From Yes71-27 sp040758635 (lineage in GTDB: Bacteria; Bacillota; Desulfotomaculia; Desulfotomaculales; Ammonificaceae): a DNA stretch of 64,000 bases. This document shows, piece after piece, positions 8,543 to 16,462 of this stretch. Every line of letters starts with the position of its first letter. Position 1 is the stretch's first letter. Location: positions 114,789 to 178,788 of the forward strand of contig JBFLVI010000001.1 in the NCBI GenBank assembly GCA_040758635.1. Direction: 5' to 3'. The translations under genes and the position numbers were made by a program. The notes beneath the pieces are model-generated. The model did not search any database and had not been told where the DNA came from. It saw only the letters and a list, made by a program, of their open reading frames with translations.

Positions 8543-9346
8543 CTACGCCCCGGCAATCCCGGCCCGGGGCCGCAACGCTGCCTTAAGGGATGCCGTCAGT
8601 CTTCCCACCTCCCCGTAAGCTCCTTCGGCAATCAGCCGGACAATGACGCTCCCGACCACCACCGCGTCACAGAAAGGCGCCACCTGCGCGGCGGTCTCGG
8701 GTCCGGAAACCCCGAAGCCGATGGCCACCGGGAGATCGGTATACCGGTGCACCAGATCGCTCAAAGCCTGCAGGTCGGTTTCAATCGTTTCCCGCATCCC
8801 CGTAACCCCGGTCACGGAAACGCAGTAGACAAAGCCCCTGGCTTGCGCGCAGATCGCCGCCACCCGGTTGGGCGTGCTTGTGGGCGCCACGAGCGGAATC
8901 AGGTCCAGTCCGTAAAAATCGGTGCGTTGTTTCAGCGGTCCGCTCTCTTCATAAGGAAGGTCCGGAACGATCAGGCCGGCGGCTCCCTTTTCCGCGGCCC
9001 GGCGGCAGAAGGCGTCGAGCCCGTACTGCAGCACCGGGTTGTAGTAGGTCATCAGCACGAGCGGCACGTTGACCTGCTTACAGACTTCACCCACCATTTC
9101 CAGAATGCCGTCAACCGTTGTCCCGGCAGCCAGCGCCCTGTTCGCGGCCGCCTGGATCACCGGCCCATCGGCCAGGGGATCGGAAAAGGGAATCCCGACT
9201 TCGACCAGGTCGGCGCCCGCCTGCACCATGGCCAGGATTAACCGCCCGGTCTGCTCGAGGTCTGGGTCGCCGCCCATCAGGTAGGTGATGAGCCCTTTCT
9301 CTCCCCGTTCTTTCAATGCGTTGAAGGTTTCTCTTATGCGGGACAC
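8543..9346 (-). CDS. trpA: tryptophan synthase alpha subunit
   Basis: Cleaves indole-3-glycerol phosphate to indole, which is channelled to TrpB. 267 aa TIM barrel. The catalytic Glu lies in DLVEVGIPFSDPLADGPVIQ, and the family motif GLIVPDLPYEE and VAIGFGVSGPETA (phosphate binding) follow. The 5' end overlaps the trpB 3' end by 13 bp, so translation is likely coupled. It is the last trp gene; a structured repeat follows before hisC. Confidence 0.96.
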   Translation of the reverse strand: MSRIRETFNALKERGEKGLITYLMGGDPDLEQTGRLILAMVQAGADLVEVGIPFSDPLADGPVIQAAANRALAAGTTVDGILEMVGEVCKQVNVPLVLMTYYNPVLQYGLDAFCRRAAEKGAAGLIVPDLPYEESGPLKQRTDFYGLDLIPLVAPTSTPNRVAAICAQARGFVYCVSVTGVTGMRETIETDLQALSDLVHRYTDLPVAIGFGVSGPETAAQVAPFCDAVVVGSVIVRLIAEGAYGEVGRLTASLKAALRPRAGIAGA

Positions 9347-10530
9347 GCTTCAACCCCCTTTACCCGGGCTACGGTCTCCACGTCCTTGTCGCCCCGCCCG
9401 GAGAGGTTCACCACGACGACTGCTTCCCGGGGCAGCGCCGGAGCAAGCCGGACGACTGCAGCGACGGCGTGGGCGCTTTCCAGCGCCGGCAGGATGCCCT
9501 CGGTCTTGCTGAGCAGTTCAAACGCCGCCAGCGCCTCTGCGTCCGTGGCCGTGGTATAGGTGACCCGTCCGGTCTCCTTGAGGTGGGCGTGCTCCGGACC
9601 GACCCCCGGGTAGTCAAGCCCGGCGGAGATGGAGTGTACGGAGCTGACCTGGCCTTCCCGGTCCTGAAGCAGGTAGCTCAGCGAGCCGTGCAACACGCCG
9701 GGCCGGCCGCGGCTCAAAGTGGCGGCGTGCCTGCCGGTCTCCAATCCCTCACCGGCGGCCTCCACCCCCACCAGTTCAACCTCCGTGTCGTTCAGGAAGG
9801 GGTGGAAAATCCCCATCGCGTTCGACCCGCCGCCGACACAGGCCACGATCACGTCCGGCAGCCGCCCTAAGGCCTCCAAAACCTGCGCCCGGGTCTCCCG
9901 GCCGATGACTGCCTGGAAGTCCCGGACGATCATCGGGTAAGGGTGCGGCCCGGCAACGGAACCGATCAGGTAGTAGGTCGTGCGGACGTTGGTGACCCAG
10001 TCCCGGATGGCTTCGTTCATCGCGTCTTTCAGTGTCCGGCTGCCGGCGCCGACCGGGACCACTTCCGCGCCCAGAAGCTGCATCCGGATCACGTTCAGCC
10101 GCTGCCGGACCATGTCCTCCTCGCCCATGTAAATCGCGCACTCAAAGCCGAGAAGCGCCGCGGCGGTGGCCGTAGCCACGCCGTGCTGTCCGGCGCCGGT
10201 TTCCGCGATCAGCCGGCGCTTGTTCATCCGCCCGGCTAAAAGCGCCTGGCCGAGGGTGTTGTTGATCTTGTGGGCCCCGGTGTGGTTCAGGTCTTCCCGT
10301 TTCAGGTAGATCTTTGCCCCGCCCAGGTGCGCAGTAAGCCGTTCCGCGTAGTAAAGCGGACTGGGCCTCCCCACATAGTGTTCAAGGTACCAGTCGAACT
10401 CCTTCTGGAACCCGGGGTCGTCCTTGACCGCGGCGTAGGCTGCTGCAAGTTCCTCGAGCGCCGGCATCAGCGTCTCGGGGACAAAGCGGCCGCCGTAAGG
10501 TCCGAAATATCCTCGTGCGTCGGGTAGCAT
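9334..10530 (-). CDS. trpB: tryptophan synthase beta subunit
   Basis: PLP enzyme that condenses indole with serine. About 398 aa. HTGAHKINNTLGQALLA carries the PLP lysine, AETGAGQHGVATATAAALL and the GGGSNAMGIF phosphate loop are canonical, and the N-terminus GYFGPYGGRFVPETLMPALE is typical of TrpB1. The start at ATG 10530 follows AAAGGAGG. It is separated from trpF by about 200 bp holding a repeat-like hairpin region, unusual inside an otherwise tight operon. Confidence 0.96.
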   Translation of the reverse strand: MLPDARGYFGPYGGRFVPETLMPALEELAAAYAAVKDDPGFQKEFDWYLEHYVGRPSPLYYAERLTAHLGGAKIYLKREDLNHTGAHKINNTLGQALLAGRMNKRRLIAETGAGQHGVATATAAALLGFECAIYMGEEDMVRQRLNVIRMQLLGAEVVPVGAGSRTLKDAMNEAIRDWVTNVRTTYYLIGSVAGPHPYPMIVRDFQAVIGRETRAQVLEALGRLPDVIVACVGGGSNAMGIFHPFLNDTEVELVGVEAAGEGLETGRHAATLSRGRPGVLHGSLSYLLQDREGQVSSVHSISAGLDYPGVGPEHAHLKETGRVTYTTATDAEALAAFELLSKTEGILPALESAHAVAAVVRLAPALPREAVVVVNLSGRGDKDVETVARVKGVEACPA

Positions 10531-10547
10531 CAAACAACCTCCTTTGG

Positions 10548-10672
10548 AAACCGCTGCAAAACTTCGCCTGGCTTTGTCAGGCTCGCCGCCCGGTGCTCAC
10601 GTACCACTCAGTACGCTCCGCTCCGGCCGGCTTCGCCTTCCGCGCCATGCTCGTTTTTCGCGGCCTCTGGGT
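10548..10672. repeat. intra-operonic inverted repeat between trpF and trpB
   Basis: In the roughly 200 bp between trpF and trpB are several hairpins: GCCTG...CAGGC at about 10567-10583, and a larger imperfect stem whose tip is CGTAC-CACTCA-GTACG (about 10600-10615), with GCCGCCCGGTGCTCA on one side answered by CCGCTCCGGCCGGC on the other. It lacks a following T-run on the minus strand, so it is not a simple terminator. It resembles the other long inverted repeats in this window in size and composition but does not share their exact cores. The rest of the gap (10673-10732) is AT-rich with no gene. Confidence 0.55.
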
Positions 10673-10732
10673 CTTCTACTAAAGCTCGCTGTATTGTGGA
10701 TAGGTAAGCTTACTCTTCGATAAATTAGAGCT

Positions 10733-11344
10733 TTATAATACTCTCTTTGCCTGCCGAATGAAGTCCCGGATTTTGGCCGGGTCCTTCCGGCCGCCGGTTT
10801 CCACCCCGCCCGAAACGTCCACCGCATACGGCCGGACCGTCCGTACAGCCGCCCGGACGTTCTCCGGGGTGAGTCCGCCGGCCAGGATAAGCGGTGCCCG
10901 GAGCTCCCTCCCGGCGAGCAGCCTCCAGTCGAAGGTTTTCCCCGTCCCGCCCGGCGTTCCGGGAACGTAGGTGTCCAGCAGCACCGCCTGCACCGGGTAG
11001 GCATCCAACCCGTTCAGGCTCGCTGCGTCGCGGACCCGGACGGCCTTGATAACCCGCAAATTCAGTTCTTTACAGTATTCCGGCGGTTCTGTGCCGTGAA
11101 GCTGGACCGCATCCAGCCGGCAGAAGGCCGCCACCTCCTGGACCACCACCGGCGGAACATCAACAAAAACCCCCACCGTCGTGACAAAGGGAGGAAGGGC
11201 GGCAATGATTTCCCGTGCCGCTTCCGGCGTTACCCGCCGGTGACTCGCCGCAAAAACGAACCCGAGGGCATCCGCCCCTGCCTCAACGGCTGCCCGCGCC
11301 GTTTCCAGGTCCTGGATGCCACAGATTTTTACCCGTACGGTCAT
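10733..11344 (-). CDS. trpF: phosphoribosylanthranilate isomerase
   Basis: Amadori rearrangement step of tryptophan synthesis. About 203 aa from ATG 11344 (GAGG upstream); the frame can be extended to 11389. The catalytic cysteine is in VKICGIQDLETA; the catalytic Asp in AVLLDTYVPGTPGGTGKTFDW and the phosphate-binding end LILAGGLTPENV and VDVSGGVETGGRKD are clear. It follows trpC after about 115 bp. Confidence 0.95.
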   Translation of the reverse strand: MTVRVKICGIQDLETARAAVEAGADALGFVFAASHRRVTPEAAREIIAALPPFVTTVGVFVDVPPVVVQEVAAFCRLDAVQLHGTEPPEYCKELNLRVIKAVRVRDAASLNGLDAYPVQAVLLDTYVPGTPGGTGKTFDWRLLAGRELRAPLILAGGLTPENVRAAVRTVRPYAVDVSGGVETGGRKDPAKIRDFIRQAKRVL

Positions 11345-11459
11345 TTTAAACCCTCGTTGCTCAAACTTCTCACACGCATTTTTAATCACGATGGCGACAA
11401 TGAAATCATCGTGAGGGATCCTCTCAGATGGCTTCTCACTTTTGAATTTTAAACCTCTC

Positions 11460-12245
11460 TTATCCCGCCCCGGCGTCCAGCAGTTCCCGGAGCTTCGCGG
11501 CGGGGTCCGCGGCGGACATCAAAGCCTCGCCGATCAGGACCGCGTCCACGCCGTGCTCTTTCAGGGTATGCATCGCGAGAGCCGAACTGATCCCGCTCTC
11601 GCTTACCACGACCGCTTCCGGAGGGATGTGGCGGAGCAGGCGGAGGGTAATTTTGATGTCGGTGGCAAAGGTTTGCAGGTCCCGGTTGTTGATCCCGATG
11701 ACCGTTGCCCCGGCATCCAGCGCCCGCTGAACCTCGTCCCGGGTGTGGACTTCGACCAGGCACTCCATCCCCAGCGTACGCGCCAGCTCCAGGAACCCGA
11801 CCAGTTCCCGCTGCCGCAGGAGCCGGACGATTAACAGTACCGCGTCGGCCCCCAGAAAGCGGGCCTCGTAGATCTGGTAGGGGTCCAAAATGAACTCCTT
11901 GCATAAGACCGGGATCTTGACTACCCGCCGCACCGCACCCAGGAAACCGGGATGGCCGGCGAAAAACCGTTCGTCCGTCAGCACCGAGATCGCCGCGGCT
12001 CCTGCCGCAGCGTAAGTCTTTCCCACCGCCACCGGGTCCGCGCCAGGCCGGATCGGCCCCTTTGAAGGTGAAGCCCGCTTGATTTCGGCGATGACGGCAA
12101 TCCTGCCCGGCTGCCGCAGGCCGGCGCGAAAATCCCGTACGGGCGGCGCAAACGCTGCGGCCTCCTTAACCCGTTCGAGCGGACAGTACGCCTTCTTCCG
12201 TACGATCTCCAGGCGCTTGTGCTCAATTATCTGCTCCAGCATCAA
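11460..12245 (-). CDS. trpC: indole-3-glycerol-phosphate synthase
   Basis: Ring closure of CdRP to indole-3-glycerol phosphate. 261 aa. VIAEIKRASPSKGPIR, VLTDERFFAGHPGFL, VLCKEFILDPYQIYEAR and VIGINNRDLQTFATDI are the canonical catalytic strands. Its start overlaps the trpD stop by 4 bp (ATGA-type coupling). Monofunctional, not fused to TrpF. Confidence 0.96.
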   Translation of the reverse strand: MMLEQIIEHKRLEIVRKKAYCPLERVKEAAAFAPPVRDFRAGLRQPGRIAVIAEIKRASPSKGPIRPGADPVAVGKTYAAAGAAAISVLTDERFFAGHPGFLGAVRRVVKIPVLCKEFILDPYQIYEARFLGADAVLLIVRLLRQRELVGFLELARTLGMECLVEVHTRDEVQRALDAGATVIGINNRDLQTFATDIKITLRLLRHIPPEAVVVSESGISSALAMHTLKEHGVDAVLIGEALMSAADPAAKLRELLDAGAG

Positions 12246-13261
12246 TTGAACCTCCGGGTCCAGGCCACGTACTCCTCCATCTTTGCCAGTGCAGCTCCCG
12301 AAGCCATCGCTTCCCGCGCCAGGTTAAGCCCTTCACGGAGATCGCCCGCCTTCCCGGCGGCCACGAGCGCCAGCGCCGCGTTCAGCGCTACTGTGTCGGC
12401 CATTGGTCCCTGTCTGCCCCGTAAAATCTCGCGGGTCAGGACGGCGTTTTCCGCCGCGGTGCCCCCGCGCAAGGCGTCGAGTGAACACCGCGCGATGCGG
12501 TAGTCGGCCGGATCAAGCACCTCCCGGCGCACCCTGCCGCCGTTTACCTCCGCATAATAGGCCGGCCCGGCCGGGGAAAGCTCATCCAGTCCGCCGGCGC
12601 CGTGCACCACGAACGCCCGTTTCACCCCTAACAGGGCGAGCACCTCGGCCACCAGCCCGATCAGTTCCGGTGCGTAAACGCCCAGCACCTGCGCCTGCGC
12701 ACCGGCGGGGTTGCACAGCGGCCCTAAAATGTTGAAGACCGTGCGCAGGCCGAGCTCCCGCCGGGGCCCCGCAACGTGCTTCATCGCCGGGTGGCAGAGC
12801 GGCGCGAAGAAAAACCCGAAACCGATCTCGTCCAGACACTGCCCTGCTGCTGCCGGTGGGAGGTCGATCCGCGCGCCGAGCGCCTCTAAGAGGTCGGCGC
12901 TGCCCGAGCGGCTGGAAACAGACCGGTTGCCGTGCTTTGCGACCGGGCAGCCGCAGGCCGCCACCACGAAAGCGGCGGTGGTCGAAACGTTGAAGGTGTG
13001 GGTACCGTCGCCGCCGGTACCGCAGGTATCGGTCAGCACCGGGTGCCGGGAAACGAATCCCACCGCCTTCTCCCGCATCGCCCGGGCAAACCCGGCAACC
13101 TCCTCCGCCGTCTCCTTCTTCAGCCGGAGCGCTACCAGAAACCCCCCGATTTGTGCCGGTGTGGCCTCGCCCTCCATGATCTCCCCCATGACCTGCTGCG
13201 CCTCGTCGGCCGCCAGGTTTTCGCCCGCAACCACTTTGGCCAACGCTTCTTTAATTACCAC
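12242..13261 (-). CDS. trpD: anthranilate phosphoribosyltransferase
   Basis: Transfers phosphoribose from PRPP to anthranilate. 339 aa. DTCGTGGDGTHTFNVST (PRPP loop), KHGNRSVSSRSGSADLLEALG, FFAPLCHPAMKHV and VFNILGPLCNPAGA are conserved family motifs. The start overlaps the trpG 3' end by 11 bp, the 3' end overlaps trpC by 4 bp. Confidence 0.96.
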   Translation of the reverse strand: MVIKEALAKVVAGENLAADEAQQVMGEIMEGEATPAQIGGFLVALRLKKETAEEVAGFARAMREKAVGFVSRHPVLTDTCGTGGDGTHTFNVSTTAAFVVAACGCPVAKHGNRSVSSRSGSADLLEALGARIDLPPAAAGQCLDEIGFGFFFAPLCHPAMKHVAGPRRELGLRTVFNILGPLCNPAGAQAQVLGVYAPELIGLVAEVLALLGVKRAFVVHGAGGLDELSPAGPAYYAEVNGGRVRREVLDPADYRIARCSLDALRGGTAAENAVLTREILRGRQGPMADTVALNAALALVAAGKAGDLREGLNLAREAMASGAALAKMEEYVAWTRRFN

Positions 13262-13835
13262 GCCTATCCCTCCCTAACTCTAAAAAATTCCGCAGCAATT
13301 CCCTCCCGTGCTCCGTTAGGATCGACTCGGGGTGAAACTGCACACCTTCCACCGGGTGCTCCCGGTGTCGAATTCCCATAATCTCTCCCTCCGCCGTCCA
13401 GGCGCTTACCTCCAGTATGTCCGGCAGGTCTTCCGGCGCCACCACCAGCGAGTGATACCGCGTCGCGGTAAACGGCGAGGGAAGGTTTCGGAAAACGGTT
13501 CGCCCGTCGTGGTGGATCGGTGAAGTCTTGCCGTGCATCAGCCGCGGCGCCCGGACGACCCGCCCGCCGAAAGCCTGGCCGATCGCCTGGTGCCCCAGGC
13601 AGACCCCTAAAATGGGAATCCGGCCGGTAAACTCTTTGATGAGCTCGAGGCAAATCCCCGCCTCGTTGGGCGTGCAGGGACCCGGGGACAGGACGATGTG
13701 GGAAGGGCCCAGAGCCGTGATTTCGGCCGGCGCGATGGCGTCATTGCGGAAAACCACCGGTTCCGCCCCGATTTCCGCCAGGTACTGCACCAGGTTGTAG
13801 GTAAAAGAATCGTAGTTATCAATCACCAGCACCAA
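13251..13835 (-). CDS. trpG: anthranilate/aminodeoxychorismate synthase glutamine amidotransferase
   Basis: Class I glutamine amidotransferase (about 194 aa) feeding ammonia to TrpE. The nucleophile cysteine is in PILGVCLGHQAIGQAFGG; the His-Glu pair is in GVQFHPESILTEHG. VIDNYDSFTYNLVQYL is the usual N-terminus. The frame is open from GTG 13844, but GGGGAAGG is better spaced for TTG 13835 or GTG 13832. Since only one such subunit is present here and a PabC-like gene lies nearby at 17608, it may also serve folate synthesis, as in Bacillus. Overlaps the trpE 3' end. Confidence 0.93.
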   Translation of the reverse strand: MVLVIDNYDSFTYNLVQYLAEIGAEPVVFRNDAIAPAEITALGPSHIVLSPGPCTPNEAGICLELIKEFTGRIPILGVCLGHQAIGQAFGGRVVRAPRLMHGKTSPIHHDGRTVFRNLPSPFTATRYHSLVVAPEDLPDILEVSAWTAEGEIMGIRHREHPVEGVQFHPESILTEHGRELLRNFLELGRDRRGN

Positions 13836-15291
13836 AGGAACCACCTTCCCCTAACGTGGTCAAGAGCGCCTGGGCTTTACTAATCGTTTCCAGGTACTCC
13901 CGCTCCGGGTCGGAATCGGCGACAATACCGGCACCGGCCTGGACGTACGCCTGTCCGTTCCGAATGACAATGGTGCGGATCGTGATGCAGGTGTCAAGGT
14001 TTCCGCTGAAGCTGAAGTAGCCCACGGCCCCGGCGTAGATGCCCCGCCGCGTCGGCTCCAGTTCCTCGATGATCTCCATCGCCCGCACCTTGGGCGCGCC
14101 GGAGACCGTCCCCGCCGGGAAGGAAGCCGCCAGGGCGTTCAAGGCGGTGCACCCGGGCGCCAGTTTCCCCTGGACCTCCGAGACGAGGTGGATCACGTGG
14201 GAGTATTTCTCGATGGTCATGAACTCCGGCACCCGCACCGTACCCGGGGTGCAGACCCGCCCCAGGTCGTTCCGGCCCAAATCCACTAACATGATGTGTT
14301 CCGCCCGCTCCTTTGGGTCGCCTAAAAGCTCTCCCGCCAGGGCCTCGTCTTCCTCGGCATCCCGGCCCCGCGGGCGGGTGCCGGCGATGGGCCGGGTCCG
14401 GATGATGCCGTCTTCCACCCGGACGAGCATCTCCGGCGAGGAGCCTACGACCACCGGATCGCCAAAGTTCAAGTAGAAAAGGTAGGGCGAAGGATTTATT
14501 GCCCGGAGGCGCCGGTAGGCCTCAAAGGGGTCGCCGGCGAAAGGCTGGGCGAAACGCTGGGAGAGCACCACCTGCAGGATGTCCCCGGCGCGGATGTAGT
14601 CTTTTGCCCGGCGTACCGCGTCTAAAAACTCTTCCTTGCGCATGTTCACCGCGGGTGGCGCGGCCGGGTCCGCCGCCTTTACCTCCCATCCCGGCGCCAT
14701 CGGTTGCCGGAGCGCCGCCAGCGTGTGCGCGATGCGGTCCGTGGCTTCCTGGTAAGCCGCATCCCGGTCATCCTGCGGGCGCGTGTTTACAACTACCGTG
14801 AGCCTGCGGCGAATGTGGTCGAAAATGAGCACCATGCGGGTGAATACCAGGTGGCAGTCGTCAACGCCCGTGTCGTCAACGGTTTGGTTCGGGAGGCGTT
14901 CCAGGTGGCGGACCAGGTCGTAGCCGAAATACCCTACGCCGCCGCCGTAAAACCGCGGCAAGCCTTCCAGAGAAGGCCCCTTAAGGCCTGCCAGGACCCC
15001 TTCAAGCGCCCTCAGCGGCGAACCAGTGAAACGCTCCTCCCTTCCGTCCATCGTGACCGAGACCGTGTCGCCCTTGGCGCGAAAAATCAGGAACGGGTCG
15101 AAACCGATGAAACTGTACCGTCCTAAAAACTCGCCGCCGGAAACGCTTTCCAGCAGGTAGGCCGGCGTTCCGCCGATTTTCTTGAAGGCCGCGATGGGTG
15201 TTTCCAGGTCGGCCACCACCTCCTGGTAGACCGGCACCACCTGGTACGCGCTGCTAAGCCTCCGGTATTCCTCCCGGGACGGTTGAATCAC
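13819..15291 (-). CDS. trpE: anthranilate synthase component I
   Basis: Chorismate-using catalytic subunit, 490 aa, first enzyme of the tryptophan branch. The feedback site LLESVSGGEFLGRYSFIG is intact. The chorismate-binding domain carries PIAGTRPRGRDAEEDEAL, RAEHIMLVDLGRNDLGRV, FPAGTVSGAPKVRAMEII and TIVIRNGQAYVQAGAGIVADS. It begins with GTG 15291 after AAAGGAG, about 20 bp past the leader terminator. It is the first gene of the trp operon and its expression is probably set by that attenuator. Confidence 0.96.
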   Translation of the reverse strand: MIQPSREEYRRLSSAYQVVPVYQEVVADLETPIAAFKKIGGTPAYLLESVSGGEFLGRYSFIGFDPFLIFRAKGDTVSVTMDGREERFTGSPLRALEGVLAGLKGPSLEGLPRFYGGGVGYFGYDLVRHLERLPNQTVDDTGVDDCHLVFTRMVLIFDHIRRRLTVVVNTRPQDDRDAAYQEATDRIAHTLAALRQPMAPGWEVKAADPAAPPAVNMRKEEFLDAVRRAKDYIRAGDILQVVLSQRFAQPFAGDPFEAYRRLRAINPSPYLFYLNFGDPVVVGSSPEMLVRVEDGIIRTRPIAGTRPRGRDAEEDEALAGELLGDPKERAEHIMLVDLGRNDLGRVCTPGTVRVPEFMTIEKYSHVIHLVSEVQGKLAPGCTALNALAASFPAGTVSGAPKVRAMEIIEELEPTRRGIYAGAVGYFSFSGNLDTCITIRTIVIRNGQAYVQAGAGIVADSDPEREYLETISKAQALLTTLGEGGSFGAGD

Positions 15292-15309
15292 TTTTCCCGC
15301 TCTCCTTTG

Positions 15310-15347
15310 AAAAAATAAGGCCAGCGCCCCAAATGAGCACTGGCCTT
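15310..15347 (-). terminator. trp leader attenuator terminator
   Basis: On the minus strand AAGGCCAGTGC (15337-15347) pairs with GCGCTGGCCTT (15317-15327) in an 11-bp stem with one G-U pair, followed by a T-rich run ending at 15310. It stands just ahead of the trpE ribosome-binding site, so it would stop transcription of the whole trp operon. A competing pairing is possible: TGAGC (15389-15393) with GCTCA (15334-15338) and CTGGC (15364-15368) with GCCAG (15340-15344), which would break the terminator stem. Confidence 0.85.
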
Positions 15348-15359
15348 GTTGCTTCCGGT

Positions 15360-15422
15360 CTCCGCCAGCCTCATCTCGGCTCGTCTCCGCTCAGAAACTT
15401 AAACTCAACTCAACTGAACCTG
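15360..15422 (-). promoter_or_regulatory. putative TRAP (MtrB) binding site, about 11 NAG repeats
   Basis: Reading the minus strand, the leader RNA carries CAG, CAG, GAG, GAG, AAG, then GAG six times. Eight of the eleven are GAG. Most neighbours are separated by 2-3 bases; the exceptions are a 5-base gap before the sixth and 7 bases before the last. TRAP is an 11-subunit ring that binds 11 (G/U)AG repeats with 2-3 nt spacers and, when loaded with tryptophan, lets the terminator form. The position (about 10 nt after the likely transcription start, overlapping the antiterminator arm) is exactly as expected. The mtrB gene itself is not in the window. Confidence 0.75.
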
Positions 15423-15438
15423 TTTAATCTGCGTATAG

Positions 15439-15466
15439 TTTATACCGGTCTTTCCATTCCTGTCAA
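15439..15466 (-). promoter_or_regulatory. trp operon promoter (sigma A type)
   Basis: On the minus strand TTGACA (15461-15466) is followed after 16 bases by TATAAA (15439-15444). Transcription would start near 15432, giving a leader of about 140 nt that holds the GAG repeats and attenuator before trpE. Confidence 0.85.
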
Positions 15467-15504
15467 TCGTTTTTTGTTAACCAAGCCCCGCTGCCCTGCT
15501 GCTG

Positions 15505-16149
15505 TCAGACAAGCATCCCGCAGACGCCAAGGAGCACCAGCAGAAACCCTGCTACCGGCCCCGCCAGGCCACCGAGCCAGCGGGAAAGGCCGTTTTGGCC
15601 GAACTTGACGCCCGCCCAGAGGAGCAGCAGGCTGAAAACCACCATCCCGCAGGCGGTAAGCACCGGATTCAGCCCCAAGATGCCGGCGCCGAAGCCGCCG
15701 GCGAAGTTGTTCAGCGTCAGCGCGCCGCCCAGGAACAGCGCCTCTTTTACGTCAATGTGGCCGGAGTAATCCGTGTCGGCGAGCGCCGGCGACTTGAGCA
15801 CGTTTTTAAATCCCTGGAAAACGTTTTTCTCAAGGACCGGGGCCGGCTCTTTTTTTTCCGGTGGCTTCGGCGGAACTTTTTTTGCTTCAAAGAGCTCCTG
15901 GTACAGAACCCAGATCCCCATGCCGATAATGACCGCGGCGCCCAGATATCTGGCCGTCTCCACAGGGAAAAAACCGGCCAGCCACCTTCCGATGAAAAGC
16001 GTGCAGAGGGTTCCCAGGCTCGTGGTCAGAGCGATTAACAGGTTTGAAGACAGAGGTACCTGAATTCTTCTCGCACCAAGAGACAAACCCACCCCGAAGT
16101 TGTCGAGGTTCGCGGCAATAATTAGAACCAACATGCTCAAACGGTCCAT
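15505..16149 (-). CDS. ytaF: sporulation membrane protein YtaF
   Basis: Integral membrane protein of 214 aa in the MntP/YtaF family. The duplicated half-motif is visible: AANLDNFGVGLSLGARR near the N-terminus and GGALTLNNFAGGFGAGILG in the second half, both with the conserved Asn in a membrane helix. A charged cytoplasmic loop with lysine/proline-rich sequence and DTDYSGHIDVKEA lies between them, as in Bacillus YtaF. About six membrane segments. The exact substrate is not known; MntP relatives export manganese. It is convergent with nothing and lies upstream of the trp promoter. Confidence 0.88.
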   Translation of the reverse strand: MDRLSMLVLIIAANLDNFGVGLSLGARRIQVPLSSNLLIALTTSLGTLCTLFIGRWLAGFFPVETARYLGAAVIIGMGIWVLYQELFEAKKVPPKPPEKKEPAPVLEKNVFQGFKNVLKSPALADTDYSGHIDVKEALFLGGALTLNNFAGGFGAGILGLNPVLTACGMVVFSLLLLWAGVKFGQNGLSRWLGGLAGPVAGFLLVLLGVCGMLV

Positions 16150-16462
16150 TGTTTAATTCACCTGTTTAATTCACCCGAATAACCTCTCCCCCAGACTATG
16201 AAGGAGAAACAGGAACGGCCACCCGGGAAAAATTAACAAAATATGGGGCAGGAATTTAAGGAGGAGAGCAGGAATATTCTGACTGGGTACGAAAATAATA
16301 AACTAAATCCTTTCCATTCTTTGAAAGCCCGCACCGGTGACCTTACTCTCTGTGCCAATCTCGGAAGGTCTTGCATTTTGGGGATGTTGTGGATTTCCAG
16401 GCAGAATATTAAATATGCTTTGTACCGGCGCAGGTCCGAATTCTGTAACAGGAGGTGGCGTT
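16150..16462. other. intergenic region, divergent promoters expected
   Basis: A 313-bp AT-richer gap between two divergent genes. It must hold promoters for both, but I could not fix a convincing -35/-10 pair. A 75-codon open frame at 16243-16470 has no ribosome-binding site and overlaps the next start, so I do not call it. No repeat or stable hairpin was noticed. Confidence 0.4.

Noticed and set aside
15292..15430. T-box or Trp leader peptide in the trp leader
   Set aside because: No T-box sequence (TGGNACCGCG-like) and no ATG frame with Trp codons; the NAG array explains the leader better.
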